64,000 bases of DNA from NCBI GenBank assembly GCA_031655335.1, contig CP134226.1, forward strand, positions 1,922,001-1,986,000, written 5' to 3'. Position numbers and translations under genes: made by a program. The DNA comes from Thalassospiraceae bacterium LMO-SO8 (lineage in GTDB: Bacteria; Pseudomonadota; Alphaproteobacteria; Rhodospirillales; Casp-alpha2). This document shows positions 1-9,203 of the stretch, piece after piece. Each line of letters starts with the position of its first letter. Within the stretch, counting starts at the first letter, position 1. The notes beneath the pieces are model-generated. The model searched no databases. It was not told the DNA's origin and saw only the letters and a program-made list of their open reading frames with translations.

Positions 1-1
1 C

Positions 2-808
2 GTGATCGGCCGGGTCGCGGCCTCGAAAAACGCCGACTATCCGGAAGGCACCCTGGTGTTCGGCACGCTCGATTGGGCCGATGTCACCCTGGCGCCGGGC
101 GGCAAGGGGCTGAAGAAGATCGATCCCGCCGCCGCCGACGTGCCGCTGACCTGGCACCTGGGGGCGCTGGGCATGCCGGGCATGACCGCCTGGGTCGGGC
201 TCGGCTTCACCGACCCGAAACCGGGCGACACCCTGTTTGTTTCCGCCGCCTCCGGCGCCGTGGGACAGATCGTCGGCCAGATCGGCCGCCTGCGCGGCTG
301 CCGCGTCGTCGGTACGGCGGGCACGGATGCCAAGGTGGCGTATCTTACGGACGACCTCGGCTTCGATGCGGCCTTTAATTACCGGACCGCCGGTGACGAT
401 GTGTTGGGTGCGCTTCAGGCTGCCGCCCCCGACGGCATCGACATCTATTTCGACAATGTCGGCGGACAGATCCTCGAAGCGGCCCTCGACGCCGCCAACC
501 GGTTCGCCCGCTTCGTCGAATGCGGCATGATCTCGCAGTACAACCTGACCCGCGACGAAACCCCCGGCATCCGCAACATGACCCATGTCGTGCGCAAGGC
601 GATCCGCATGCAGGGCTTCATCGTCTCCGACCACGCCGACCGGCGTGCCGAGTTCGACGCGGAGATGATCGATTGGTTGAAGGCAGGAAAGATCAAATAC
701 CGGATCGATGTGGCCGACGGCCTGGACGCCGCCCCCGCCGCCTTCATCGCCATGCTGAAGGGCGAGAACTTCGGCAAGCAGGTGGTGCGGATCAGCGCCG
801 AGGACTGA
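2..808 (+). CDS. NADP-dependent medium-chain oxidoreductase, 5' truncated
   Basis: This is the C-terminal part (about 268 residues visible) of a zinc-independent medium-chain dehydrogenase/reductase of the prostaglandin-reductase/CurA type, which reduces activated double bonds with NADPH. The glycine-rich nucleotide-binding stretch ASGAVGQIVGQ and the later FDNVGG motif are typical of this group. Family members are usually about 330-340 residues long, so roughly 65 residues lie left of the window and the GTG at position 2 is probably internal. The gene ends in TGA and is convergent with the DinB-family gene, with only three bases between the stop codons. The physiological substrate cannot be told from sequence. 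Confidence 0.85.
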   Translation: MIGRVAASKNADYPEGTLVFGTLDWADVTLAPGGKGLKKIDPAAADVPLTWHLGALGMPGMTAWVGLGFTDPKPGDTLFVSAASGAVGQIVGQIGRLRGCRVVGTAGTDAKVAYLTDDLGFDAAFNYRTAGDDVLGALQAAAPDGIDIYFDNVGGQILEAALDAANRFARFVECGMISQYNLTRDETPGIRNMTHVVRKAIRMQGFIVSDHADRRAEFDAEMIDWLKAGKIKYRIDVADGLDAAPAAFIAMLKGENFGKQVVRISAED

Positions 809-811
809 TCT

Positions 812-1303
812 CTAGACCAGCTTCGGGAAATCCGTGACGCCCACGTCATGCCCCATCTGGGTCAGGATCGTCGTTAATTGCCCCCGGTGATGGGTCTGGT
901 GGTTGAACATGTGGCTGACCAGGACCCAGCGCGGCTGGTTGAAGGTCAGGTTGTCCGTGCGCGACGTCCAGGCCACCGTTTCCGACAGCCATGAATCCGT
1001 CAGGGCCGCTGTCCAGGCCGTGATCTCATCGTCCAAGGTTTCCCGCGCGGCCCGCATTTCGTCGAAGTCGGAAAACAGGTCTACGCCCGTGCCGGGGGTC
1101 GGGCGGCTGCCGCCGTCGAACCTGTTCATCCAGGCGTTGTCCCCGAACATCAGATGGTTGAGCGTGCCGTGCACGGATTTGAAGAACGCCCCCCGGTCGG
1201 CCTTGCGCTCGGTATCCGGGATATCGGCGCAAACGGCGTAGACGGCGTCGTTCATGGCGCGGTTGTATCGGGCAAAGGCCTGATAGAGGGCGGGCGTGGA
1301 CAT
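812..1303 (-). CDS. DinB-family protein
   Basis: This 163-residue protein matches the DinB/YfiT four-helix fold, whose members bind a metal through three histidines and often act as thiol-dependent transferases. The likely metal ligands are H50 in LNHL and H135 and H139 in FNHQTHHRGQ, in the usual positions. Length is normal for the family. It stands alone between convergent and divergent neighbours, so context gives no substrate. The name DinB is inherited from Bacillus damage-inducible genes and does not imply the E. coli polymerase IV. Confidence 0.8.
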   Translation of the reverse strand: MSTPALYQAFARYNRAMNDAVYAVCADIPDTERKADRGAFFKSVHGTLNHLMFGDNAWMNRFDGGSRPTPGTGVDLFSDFDEMRAARETLDDEITAWTAALTDSWLSETVAWTSRTDNLTFNQPRWVLVSHMFNHQTHHRGQLTTILTQMGHDVGVTDFPKLV

Positions 1304-1379
1304 GGCGGGCTCCTTTGGCTGTCGGGCGCAGTCTAGGAAGGAACGGCCCGGGCGACAAAGGGCAAGGTTGGAAAAAACG

Positions 1380-2300
1380 TTATGCGGGGACCAACATGTC
1401 CAGGCGGTCGGCCGCGATGCGGGCGTCCAAGGGCAGGCGGGTGACGATGTCGCCGTCGCCCTGCACCGGCTCGCCGGCCATGCCCTCGACGATGATCGAG
1501 GTCGCGGGCAGGACCTCGTAGTCGGGCAGCTTGTCGAGCCGGCCCAGGATCATCCAGACGGTGTAACGCAGGGCACTCCACGGCCCCACCGACTTGAACA
1601 GGCAGACATGCAGACGGGGGTCGCCGAGCGCCGCGTCCTTGGCGCAGACGAAGCGCCCGCCGTAGAAATGGCCGTTGGCGAACACGGCCGAGCCCACGTC
1701 ATAGGGTTTGCCGTCGACGATCAGCCGGTAGGACCGGAACTTGTAGCGAAAGAAACCGCGGAGCGTTTCCCACACATAGGCCATCTTTCCGATCAGGCGT
1801 TTCAGTCCCGCATCGACCGAGGCCACGACATGCGCGTCGAAGCCGACCCCGGCCATCATCACGAAGCGCCGCCCGTTGACCTCGCCCAGGGTGACCGGCC
1901 GGGTGCGGCCGAGGGCGATGGTGCGGGCCAGGCCGACGTCGTCTGTCGGCAGGTCCAATTCGGCGGCCAGCACGTTGGCGGTGCCGAGCGGGATGATGCC
2001 GAGCGGCACCTGCCGTCCCGCCAGGCCGTTGATGACCTCGTTGATGGTACCGTCGCCGCCGGCCGCGACAATCACGTCATAGACCTCCGCCGGGGCCTCG
2101 CGGGCCGTGCGTTCGCCGTCGCCCCGCGCCCGGGTTTCGTGCAGCGTGACGTCGGCGCCGAGGCTCCACATGATCTCCAGAATACGCTGTAGGCGCGCGC
2201 GCCGACGGGCGCCGGCGGTCGGATTGAAGATCACAAGAACCTTGCGGGGAGCAGCCATCAGCGTGTCCGGCTCCCCCGGTAGGGCGTTTGAATCGGGCAT
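1380..2300 (-). CDS. diacylglycerol kinase-family lipid kinase
   Basis: This 306-residue protein belongs to the DAGK catalytic family (YegS/DgkB/BmrU type), which phosphorylates diacylglycerol or related lipids with ATP on the inner face of the membrane. The N-terminal FNPTAG nucleotide-binding motif, the GGDGTINEVINGL motif and the IPLGTANVLA segment are all present. The start at 2300 is in frame, but a second ATG at 2258 (MAAPRKVLV) gives a protein beginning just before the first beta strand and is equally plausible. It is transcribed away from the PlcP-like and glycosyltransferase genes, which produce and use diacylglycerol in related bacteria. A role in recycling diacylglycerol to phosphatidic acid is an inference from that context. 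Confidence 0.85.
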   Translation of the reverse strand: MPDSNALPGEPDTLMAAPRKVLVIFNPTAGARRRARLQRILEIMWSLGADVTLHETRARGDGERTAREAPAEVYDVIVAAGGDGTINEVINGLAGRQVPLGIIPLGTANVLAAELDLPTDDVGLARTIALGRTRPVTLGEVNGRRFVMMAGVGFDAHVVASVDAGLKRLIGKMAYVWETLRGFFRYKFRSYRLIVDGKPYDVGSAVFANGHFYGGRFVCAKDAALGDPRLHVCLFKSVGPWSALRYTVWMILGRLDKLPDYEVLPATSIIVEGMAGEPVQGDGDIVTRLPLDARIAADRLDMLVPA

Positions 2301-2318
2301 GATGTGTCGTTTAGACCA

Positions 2319-2349
2319 TTGAATGTGTCACTTTTGTTTCGACTATAAT
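2319..2349 (+). promoter_or_regulatory. candidate sigma70-type promoter for the plcP-like operon
   Basis: A consensus TATAAT lies at 2344-2349 in an AT-rich intergenic stretch, with TTGAAT at 2319-2324 as a possible -35 box. The 19-base spacer is long, which would fit an activator-dependent promoter. The half-site-like sequences GTGTCGT (2304-2310) and GTGTCAC (2325-2331) overlap the -35 region and loosely resemble Pho-box units, but they match poorly. Confidence 0.4.
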
Positions 2350-2465
2350 TTCAAATGTATTTCCCGTGTGTGAAGTTTCAATGACAGTGCCTGAAAGTAA
2401 TGGCGGACATATGGCCGATTACATAAAAGTCACCACTAAATATAGGCCATGCGATAACAACCGCC

Positions 2466-3335
2466 GTGGACGACATGAACGCAGTTCAACAGAAGACGTC
2501 ATTGAAATTCCGTTCCATCTGGATCTCCGACATTCACCTGGGCACCCGGGGGTGTCAGGCGGAAATGCTGCTCGATTTCCTCAAGCACACGGAATCGAAA
2601 TACCTCTATCTGGTCGGCGACATCATCGACGGCTGGCGCATGCGCCGGGCCTGGTACTGGCGCCAGGCCCATAACGACGTAATCCAGAAGATTTTGCGCA
2701 AGGCGCGCAAGGGCACCCGCGTCGTCTACGTGCCCGGCAACCACGACGAAAACTTCCGCGATTTCTCCAACCACCGGTTCGGGCGCGTCGCCGTGCTGAA
2801 CGAGGCCTACCACACCATGGCCGACGGGCGGCGCTTCCTGGTCATCCACGGCGACCAGTTCGACGGCGTCGTGAAATACGCCAAGTGGTTGGCCTTCCTC
2901 GGCGACAATGCCTACAACGCGGCCCTGATGCTGAACCTGTGGCTGAACATCGTCCGGCGCAAGCTGGGGTTCTCCTACTGGTCGCTGTCGGCCTACCTGA
3001 AACACAAGGTCAAGAACGCGGTCGAATTCGTGTCCAGTTACGAGGCGGCCGTGGTCGGCGAAGCCCGCAAATTGGGCGTGCAGGGCGTGATCTGCGGCCA
3101 TATCCACACCGCCGAGATGCGTGACATGGACGGCATCCTCTACTGCAACGACGGCGACTGGGTCGAAAGCTGCACGGCCCTGGTCGAACACGAGGACGGC
3201 CGCCTGGAAATTCTCAAATGGGCGGAACTGCGCGGCCTATCCTTTCTAAGGGACGAAGACGCATGCGACTCCTCATCGTCACCGATGCCTGGCTTCCCCA
3301 AATCAATGGTGTCGTCCGAACCCTCGACACGCTGA
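2466..3335 (+). CDS. plcP: PlcP/LpxH-like metallophosphoesterase
   Basis: This 289-residue calcineurin-type metallophosphoesterase has the full set of metal ligands: D22 and H24 in SDIHLG, D52 in GDIIDGW, N92 and H93 in GNHDE, H128 in HGD and H212/H214 in GHIH. Automatic pipelines often label the family UDP-2,3-diacylglucosamine diphosphatase. The central part instead recalls rhizobial PlcP, a phospholipase C that releases diacylglycerol from phosphatidylcholine under phosphate starvation, and PlcP genes are typically followed by an Agt glycosyltransferase as here. The start is GTG at 2466; an ATG follows at 2475. The 3' end overlaps the next gene by 73 bases. LpxH activity cannot be excluded by sequence alone. 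Confidence 0.75.
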   Translation: MDDMNAVQQKTSLKFRSIWISDIHLGTRGCQAEMLLDFLKHTESKYLYLVGDIIDGWRMRRAWYWRQAHNDVIQKILRKARKGTRVVYVPGNHDENFRDFSNHRFGRVAVLNEAYHTMADGRRFLVIHGDQFDGVVKYAKWLAFLGDNAYNAALMLNLWLNIVRRKLGFSYWSLSAYLKHKVKNAVEFVSSYEAAVVGEARKLGVQGVICGHIHTAEMRDMDGILYCNDGDWVESCTALVEHEDGRLEILKWAELRGLSFLRDEDACDSSSSPMPGFPKSMVSSEPSTR

Positions 3336-4264
3336 GGCAGGGGCTGGAGAAACGCGGCCACCAGGTTCGCCTGGTGACGCCGGATCAGTTCCGCACCATA
3401 CCTTGCCCGACCTATCCGGAAATCCGGCTGGCCCTGTTCCCGGGGCGCAAGGTCGCGGCCATGATCGAGGACTTCCGGCCCCAGGCGATTCATATCGCGA
3501 CCGAGGGGCCCTTGGGCGTCGCCGCGCGGGCCCATTGCCTGCGTAACGGCTATCCCTTCACCACGGCCTATCACACGCGGTTTCCCGAATACGTCCACGC
3601 CCGCGTGCCGTTGCCGCTCGGCTGGCTTTACGCCGTGATGAAATGGTTCCACGGGCCGTCCTCGGCGATCATGGTGGCGACCCAGACCATCGAGGACGAC
3701 CTGAAATCCCGGGGCTTCCGCCCGCCCGTCAGGCGCTGGTCGCGCGGCGTGTGGACGGACCTGTTCAAGCCCCGCGACAAGGCGTTTCTGGACGCCCCCC
3801 GGCCGATCAGCCTGTTCACCGGGCGGGTCGCCGTGGAAAAGAACATCGAGGCGTTCCTCAAGCTCGACCTGCCCGGTACCAAATACGTGGTCGGCGACGG
3901 TCCGCAGTTGGACGACCTGAAACGCAAATACCCCGCCGTGCGTTTCGTCGGCGTGAAGGAGGGGGAGGAACTGGCGAAATACTTCGCCGCCGCCGACGTC
4001 TTCGTGTTTCCGTCCCGGACCGACACCTTCGGGCTGGTCCTGCTCGAGGCCATGGCGTCCGGCGTGCCCGTCGCCGCATATCCCGTGCCGGGCCCCTTGG
4101 ACGTGGTCAACCAGTCGGGGGCCGGGGTGCTGTCCGACGATCTCGCGGCGGCGGTCAAGGGGGCGCTCGCGATTCCCGCCGAGGCCTGCCGGAACCACGC
4201 CCTGAAATATTCCTGGGACGCCAGTTTCGACCAGTTCGAGGGCAATCTGCACGTGTTTCGCTGA
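3263..4264 (+). CDS. agt: family 4 glycosyltransferase, Agt-like
   Basis: This 333-residue GT-B glycosyltransferase transfers a sugar from a nucleotide donor to an acceptor on the cytosolic face of the membrane. The donor-binding half carries VVGDGPQ and the E-x7-E type motif in FGLVLLEAMASG. The ATG at 3263 was chosen because AAGGGA lies just upstream and because the protein then begins directly with MRLLIVTDAWLPQINGV, a typical family N terminus; an upstream ATG at 3218 lies deep in plcP. The 73-base overlap with plcP suggests translational coupling. In rhizobia and marine alphaproteobacteria a similar partner of PlcP makes glycolipids such as monoglucosyl- or glucuronosyl-diacylglycerol. 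The specific sugar here is unknown. Confidence 0.8.
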   Translation: MRLLIVTDAWLPQINGVVRTLDTLRQGLEKRGHQVRLVTPDQFRTIPCPTYPEIRLALFPGRKVAAMIEDFRPQAIHIATEGPLGVAARAHCLRNGYPFTTAYHTRFPEYVHARVPLPLGWLYAVMKWFHGPSSAIMVATQTIEDDLKSRGFRPPVRRWSRGVWTDLFKPRDKAFLDAPRPISLFTGRVAVEKNIEAFLKLDLPGTKYVVGDGPQLDDLKRKYPAVRFVGVKEGEELAKYFAAADVFVFPSRTDTFGLVLLEAMASGVPVAAYPVPGPLDVVNQSGAGVLSDDLAAAVKGALAIPAEACRNHALKYSWDASFDQFEGNLHVFR

Positions 4265-4380
4265 GGCCTTTAGAACTCGCTTATAAATCCCTGAAATCAC
4301 GCGGGATTCTTGGCCTTTCTCAGGCTACGTGGTAAAAGGTCCGACCCTGTCCCAGGAACCTTCGGAAGGACCCGAGGCCC

Positions 4381-6189
4381 GTGGCGTCCGCCATCGATAC
4401 CCACTCCCCCGTCCATGCCTCCACGGCGAGCCTGCTCGGCCGGCTGTTCCGTGAAAGCATGCGTGGCTACGCGCGCTGGTTTTTCGCGGCGCTTGCCTGC
4501 ATGGCGTTGATGGCGGCGGCGACGGCGGCCAGCGCCTGGCTGATGGAACCGGTGGTCAACGACATCTTCGTCAACCGTGACGAAACCATGCTGATGCCCG
4601 TGGGCCTGGCCGTGTTCGCCGTGTTCATCGTCAAAGGCCTGGCCAACTACGGGCAGGCGACGCTGATGGCCTATGTCGGGCTGCGCATCGTCACCGACAA
4701 CCAGAACCGCCTGTTCGACAAGCTGTCGCGCATGGACGTGAAATTCTTTCAGGATTCCAACACGGGCGGGCTGATCTCGCGCTTCCTGGTCGACATCAAT
4801 CAGATGCGCGGCGCCGTGTCCAACGCCTGGGTCTCGCTCGGCAAGGACGCCATGACCCTGATCGGCCTGATCGGCGTCACCTTCTACCAGGATTGGCGAT
4901 TGGCGCTGATCGCCTTCATCATCTTCCCCGCCGCCCTCTTGCCCATCGTCAAGCTGGGCCGGCGCATGCGCAAGGTAACGGCCAACACGCAGCGTGAAAT
5001 GGGCCTGTTCACGACGCTCCTGGAACAGACCATCCAGGGCATCCGCGTGGTCAAGGCGTACTCCATGGAAGCCTACGAGCGCGCCCGCGTCAGTGAAATC
5101 GTGGAGCGCGTGTTCAACCTGACCATGAAGGCCGAACGCACGCGGGCACTGTCCAGCCCGATCATGGAAACGCTGGGCGGCGTCGCCGTCGGCATCGTCA
5201 TCTTCTATGGCGGCTACCGGGTGATCCATGGCAACACGGACGCGGGATCGTTCTTTTCCTTCATCACGGCGCTGCTTCTGGCCTACGAGCCCATGAAGCG
5301 GCTGGCCAATCTGAACGCCGCCCTGCAACAAGGTCTGGCCGGGGCCGACCGTCTGTTCCAGATGCTCGACATGGAACCGGCGATCCAGGAAGCCCCCGAT
5401 GCCCGCAGCCTGCCCGCGCCGGTCAAGGGTGCGGTCGAATTCCGCAACGTCGGTTTCGCCTATACCCCGGACCGGGCGACCCTCAACGACCTTTCCCTCA
5501 CCGTGCCGGCGGGCAAGACCGTGGCCCTGGTCGGTCCGTCCGGGGCGGGCAAGTCGACCATCCTCAACCTGATCCCCCGGTTCTACGACGTCGCTGAGGG
5601 CGCGGTGCTGGTCGATGGCGAGGACGTGCGCGGCCTGACCTTCGCGTCCTTGCGCGGCGCCATGGCCCTGGTCAGCCAGGAAGTCACCCTGTTCGACGAC
5701 ACGGTGCGCGCCAACATCGCCTATGGCCGGGCCGGGGCGAGCGAGGACGACATCGTTCAGGCGGCCAGGAACGCCGCCGCCCATGACTTCATCGCGGCCC
5801 TGCCCGACGGCTACGACACCCTGGTCGGCGAACAGGGGGTCAAGCTTTCCGGCGGCCAACGCCAGCGCCTGGCGATCGCGCGGGCCATGCTGAAGAACGC
5901 GCCGATCCTGCTGCTGGACGAGGCGACCTCAGCCCTCGATACGGAATCCGAACGTCAGGTGCAGGCGGCGCTCGACGCCCTGATGACCGACCGCACGACC
6001 CTGGTCATCGCCCACCGCCTGTCGACCGTGGTGCGCGCCGATCTGATCTGCGTCATCGTCGACGGCCGCGTCGCCGAACAGGGCAGCCATGCGGAACTGT
6101 TGGCCAGGGGCGGCCACTACAAACATCTCTATGAACTGCAATTCGCCGGGGAAACCGGGGATGCCGCCCGCCAGGCGGCGGGACGGTAA
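4381..6189 (+). CDS. msbA: lipid A export ABC transporter, MsbA type
   Basis: This 602-residue half-transporter has an N-terminal six-helix exporter domain (about residues 25-320) and a C-terminal ATPase with Walker [10 protein letters not shown], signature [14 protein letters not shown] and Walker [13 protein letters not shown]. It would flip lipid A-core across the inner membrane. The start is GTG at 4381, since no ATG precedes the first hydrophobic segment in a suitable place. It heads a run of lipid A genes (acyltransferase, waaA, lpxK, lpxL-like), which strongly supports MsbA rather than a drug exporter. A short intergenic gap separates it from the glycosyltransferase. Confidence 0.9.
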   Translation: MASAIDTHSPVHASTASLLGRLFRESMRGYARWFFAALACMALMAAATAASAWLMEPVVNDIFVNRDETMLMPVGLAVFAVFIVKGLANYGQATLMAYVGLRIVTDNQNRLFDKLSRMDVKFFQDSNTGGLISRFLVDINQMRGAVSNAWVSLGKDAMTLIGLIGVTFYQDWRLALIAFIIFPAALLPIVKLGRRMRKVTANTQREMGLFTTLLEQTIQGIRVVKAYSMEAYERARVSEIVERVFNLTMKAERTRALSSPIMETLGGVAVGIVIFYGGYRVIHGNTDAGSFFSFITALLLAYEPMKRLANLNAALQQGLAGADRLFQMLDMEPAIQEAPDARSLPAPVKGAVEFRNVGFAYTPDRATLNDLSLTVPAGKTVALVGPSGAGKSTILNLIPRFYDVAEGAVLVDGEDVRGLTFASLRGAMALVSQEVTLFDDTVRANIAYGRAGASEDDIVQAARNAAAHDFIAALPDGYDTLVGEQGVKLSGGQRQRLAIARAMLKNAPILLLDEATSALDTESERQVQAALDALMTDRTTLVIAHRLSTVVRADLICVIVDGRVAEQGSHAELLARGGHYKHLYELQFAGETGDAARQAAGR

Positions 6190-6213
6190 CCGGCCCGGGC
6201 CGGTGATCCCGCC

Positions 6214-6918
6214 ATGCTGAAACGGCTCCTGAAAAGCGACGGATTGCGCCGGGTGTTGTGCTGGTTGGGCTCGCTTTACATCCGGCTGGTCCATGCCACG
6301 GGGCGGTGGCGGGTGGTCGGCGGCGACGCGGCGCGCGCCCATTGGGCGGCGGGCAGGCCGTTCATCCTGTGTTTCTGGCACGGCCGGATTTTGATGATGC
6401 CCCATTGCTGGCCTCGCGATAAGGCGATCCACATGCTGATTTCCCAGCACCGGGACGGCCAGATCATCGCCCGCACGGTCGGCCATTTCGGCATCAGGAC
6501 CGTGGCGGGCTCGTCGTCCCGGGGCGGGGCACAGGCGCTGCGCGCCATGGTCAAGGCGCTGAAGGCCGGCGACTGCGTCGGCATCACGCCCGACGGCCCC
6601 AGGGGGCCCCGCATGCGGGCGTCGGACGGCGCCGTCGCGTTGGCCAGACTTTCCGGCGTGCCGATCATCCCGGCGACCTTCGGGGCCGCGCGGGGGCGGG
6701 TGCTGCAAAGCTGGGATCGCTTCCTGGTCGCCTGGCCGTTCGGGCGGGGCGTCATCGTCTGGGGCGATCCCATCGACGTTGCCCGCGACGCCGATGCGGC
6801 GGCGCTGGGTGCCGCGCGTTTGCAGGTTGAAAACGCGCTCAACGCCATCACCGTCGAGGCCGACCGCCTGACCGGTCGCGTCCCGGTCGAACCCGCTTCG
6901 GTGGAGACGGCCCGATGA
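6214..6918 (+). CDS. DUF374 lysophospholipid acyltransferase-like protein
   Basis: This 234-residue protein matches the DUF374 branch of the acyltransferase superfamily. The family motifs FWHGRILMMP, HRDGQIIA, SSSRGG and TPDGPRGPR are visible in order. The first histidine replaces the usual H-x4-D start of the catalytic site in this branch. Its stop codon overlaps the waaA start in an ATGA junction, so it is cotranslated with the lipid A genes. Lipid A precursor or phospholipid acylation is an inference from that position; the biochemical role of DUF374 proteins is poorly settled. Confidence 0.85.
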   Translation: MLKRLLKSDGLRRVLCWLGSLYIRLVHATGRWRVVGGDAARAHWAAGRPFILCFWHGRILMMPHCWPRDKAIHMLISQHRDGQIIARTVGHFGIRTVAGSSSRGGAQALRAMVKALKAGDCVGITPDGPRGPRMRASDGAVALARLSGVPIIPATFGAARGRVLQSWDRFLVAWPFGRGVIVWGDPIDVARDADAAALGAARLQVENALNAITVEADRLTGRVPVEPASVETAR

Positions 6919-8201
6919 TGCTCGGTCTTTATCGTTTCCTGACGACCCTGGGCGCACCCGTGATCCAGATCTACCTGGGGCGGCGGATCAAGGCCGGGAA
7001 GGAAGATCCCCATCGCTTCAACGAACGGCTGGGCCGGGCCGCCCTGGCGCGCCCCGACGGACCCTTGATCTGGCTGCACGGGGCCAGTGTCGGCGAGGCG
7101 ATGTCGCTGCTGACCCTGGTCGCCCGCTTGAAGAACGCGGTGCCCGCCGCCAACATCCTGATCACCACGGGCACGGTGACCTCGGCGCGCATGCTGGCTG
7201 ACCGCCTGCCCAAGGGGGCGGTTCATCAATACGTGCCGGTCGACCGCATGGCCTACGTGCGCCGCTTCCTCGACCATTGGCGGCCGGACCTGACGCTGTG
7301 GGCGGAATCGGAATTCTGGCCCAACCTGATTTCGGAAACGGCGGCGCGGGGCAATCCCCTGATCCTGGTCAACGGACGCATCTCGCCCCGTTCGTTCAAA
7401 GGCTGGTCGCGGGCACCCAAATTCATCGCCGGGCTGCTCGGCGGCTTCGCCCTCTGCCTGGGCCAGACCGAGGGCGACGCCGAGCGCCTGCGCGCGCTGG
7501 GGGCGGCGGGCGCGCGCAGTGTGGGAAATCTCAAATTCGCGGCCGATCCCCTTCCCGTCGATGCGGCGCGGCTGGCGGACCTGCGCGCCGCCACGGCGGG
7601 CCGGCCCCTGTGGCTGGCGGCCAGCACCTGGGCCGGGGAAGAAGATATCGCCTGGGGCGTTCATCAGAACCTGATGGCGGCTCATCCGGGGCTGTTGACC
7701 GTCATCGTGCCGCGCCACCCGAACCGGGGGGCGGAGATCGCGGCCCGGCTTGCGGACCAAGGGGCGCGGGTCAAACGGCGCGCGGCGGGGGGCATGCCCG
7801 ACGCCGGAACGGACGTCTATGTCGCCGATACCATGGGTGAACTCGGCCTGTTCTTCACGCTGGCCCCTGTCGTGTTCATGGGCAAGTCGCTGTCCGCCGA
7901 AGGCGGCCAGAACCTGTTGGAGCCGGCGCGCCTCGGCTGCGCCGTGCTGTACGGCCCGCGCATGACCAACTTCGCCGACATGGGGGCCCGCATGGCCGCC
8001 GCCGGGGCCTCCCTGCCGGTCGCCGACGGGGCGGCCTTGAGCCGCGCCGTCGGCCGGCTTCTTGACGATAAGGGCGAGGCCGAGGCCATCGCCGCCCGCG
8101 CCCGCACCTTCGCCCAGGCGGAAGCCGGGGTCATCGACCGGCTGATGACGGAACTCACGCCCTACCTACAGCGTCTGGACGGCGCAAAGGGGGCCGCATG
8201 A
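6915..8201 (+). CDS. waaA: 3-deoxy-D-manno-octulosonic acid (Kdo) transferase
   Basis: This 428-residue inner-membrane glycosyltransferase adds Kdo from CMP-Kdo to lipid IVA, the first step of core assembly. The N-terminal membrane anchor is followed by the signature GASVGEAMS with the catalytic glutamate, then WAESEFWPNLI, and in the C-terminal half GGQNLLEPA for donor binding. Length is typical. It overlaps the gene before and the gene after by four bases each (ATGA), indicating one tightly coupled operon. Whether it adds one or two Kdo residues cannot be read from sequence. Confidence 0.93.
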   Translation: MMLGLYRFLTTLGAPVIQIYLGRRIKAGKEDPHRFNERLGRAALARPDGPLIWLHGASVGEAMSLLTLVARLKNAVPAANILITTGTVTSARMLADRLPKGAVHQYVPVDRMAYVRRFLDHWRPDLTLWAESEFWPNLISETAARGNPLILVNGRISPRSFKGWSRAPKFIAGLLGGFALCLGQTEGDAERLRALGAAGARSVGNLKFAADPLPVDAARLADLRAATAGRPLWLAASTWAGEEDIAWGVHQNLMAAHPGLLTVIVPRHPNRGAEIAARLADQGARVKRRAAGGMPDAGTDVYVADTMGELGLFFTLAPVVFMGKSLSAEGGQNLLEPARLGCAVLYGPRMTNFADMGARMAAAGASLPVADGAALSRAVGRLLDDKGEAEAIAARARTFAQAEAGVIDRLMTELTPYLQRLDGAKGAA

Positions 8202-9187
8202 AGGCCCCCGCGTTCTGGTACGATGCGGCGCCGTCGGCTCTGGGGGCCGTGCTGTCGCCGCTCGGCCTGATCTACGGCGCCGCGACGGCGTTGCGGCAGC
8301 GCGGAGGAAGACCGGCCCAGGCCGGCGTGCCCGTGGTTTGCGTCGGCAACCTGACGGCCGGCGGGGCGGGAAAGACGCCGGTGGTGATCGATATCGCGCG
8401 CCGCCTGGCCACCGCCGGACGGCGGCCCCATGTGGTCAGCCGCGGTTACGGCGGCCAGGCCGATGCCACGCCCCGGCCCGTGGACCCGGATGCGGATACG
8501 GCGGACAAGGTTGGGGACGAGCCGCTGATGATCGCCAAGGCCGCACCGGTTTGGGTCGGCGGCGACCGGGCCCAGGCGGCCCGTACCGTCGCGGACGCCG
8601 GGGCCGGGACCCTGGTGCTGGATGACGGTTTTCAGGACCCGTCGCTCGCCAAGGATTTGTCCATCGTCGTCGTCGATGGCCGTTACGGTTTCGGCAACGG
8701 TTTCCTGATCCCGGCCGGGCCGCTCCGCGAAACCCTGCGGGCGGGGCTGGCGCGGGCGGACGCCCTGGTCGTCATCGGGGACGATGCCTGGGGCGTGGGC
8801 GACGCGGCGCGCCGGTTCGGCCCGAAAAATCTACCCCTGTTGACGGCCCGGGTCGTGCCTGGATCCGAGATCGGCCAAATTTCAAAATCCCTGGGCGTTG
8901 CCTTCGCGGGGATCGGACATCCGGAAAAGTTCTTCCAGACCCTTCGCGATCACGGCTGCCGCCTCGCGGGAACGCAAGCCTTCCCTGACCATCATCCCTT
9001 CAGCTCTGCCGATCTGGCGGCCTTGAAACGTCGTGCGGAAGCCCTGAAGGGGGTTTTGATAACCACGGAAAAGGACGCCCAGCGGATCCCCGCCGGTGAC
9101 CGCGCGGGCATTGAAGTCTTGACAATTACCCTGCAATGGGACGACGAAGCGGCCCTCGACCGATTGTTGCAAAACGCCAAACCCTAG
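8198..9187 (+). CDS. lpxK: tetraacyldisaccharide 4'-kinase
   Basis: This 329-residue protein is LpxK, which phosphorylates the 4' position of the lipid A disaccharide at the inner membrane. The Walker-A-like GGAGKTPVVI, the SRGYGG motif, GDEPLM and DDGFQ are all present in family order. Its start overlaps the waaA stop in an ATGA junction. Its own stop is followed after a 16-base gap by the late acyltransferase gene. LpxK and WaaA act consecutively in the same pathway. Confidence 0.94.
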   Translation: MKAPAFWYDAAPSALGAVLSPLGLIYGAATALRQRGGRPAQAGVPVVCVGNLTAGGAGKTPVVIDIARRLATAGRRPHVVSRGYGGQADATPRPVDPDADTADKVGDEPLMIAKAAPVWVGGDRAQAARTVADAGAGTLVLDDGFQDPSLAKDLSIVVVDGRYGFGNGFLIPAGPLRETLRAGLARADALVVIGDDAWGVGDAARRFGPKNLPLLTARVVPGSEIGQISKSLGVAFAGIGHPEKFFQTLRDHGCRLAGTQAFPDHHPFSSADLAALKRRAEALKGVLITTEKDAQRIPAGDRAGIEVLTITLQWDDEAALDRLLQNAKP

Positions 9188-9203
9188 TCAGGCTGCCGAT
9201 TCC

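Noticed and set aside
2366-2674. Plus-strand 102-codon open frame before and in plcP
   Set aside because: It overlaps the well-supported plcP start in another frame and shows no homology features.
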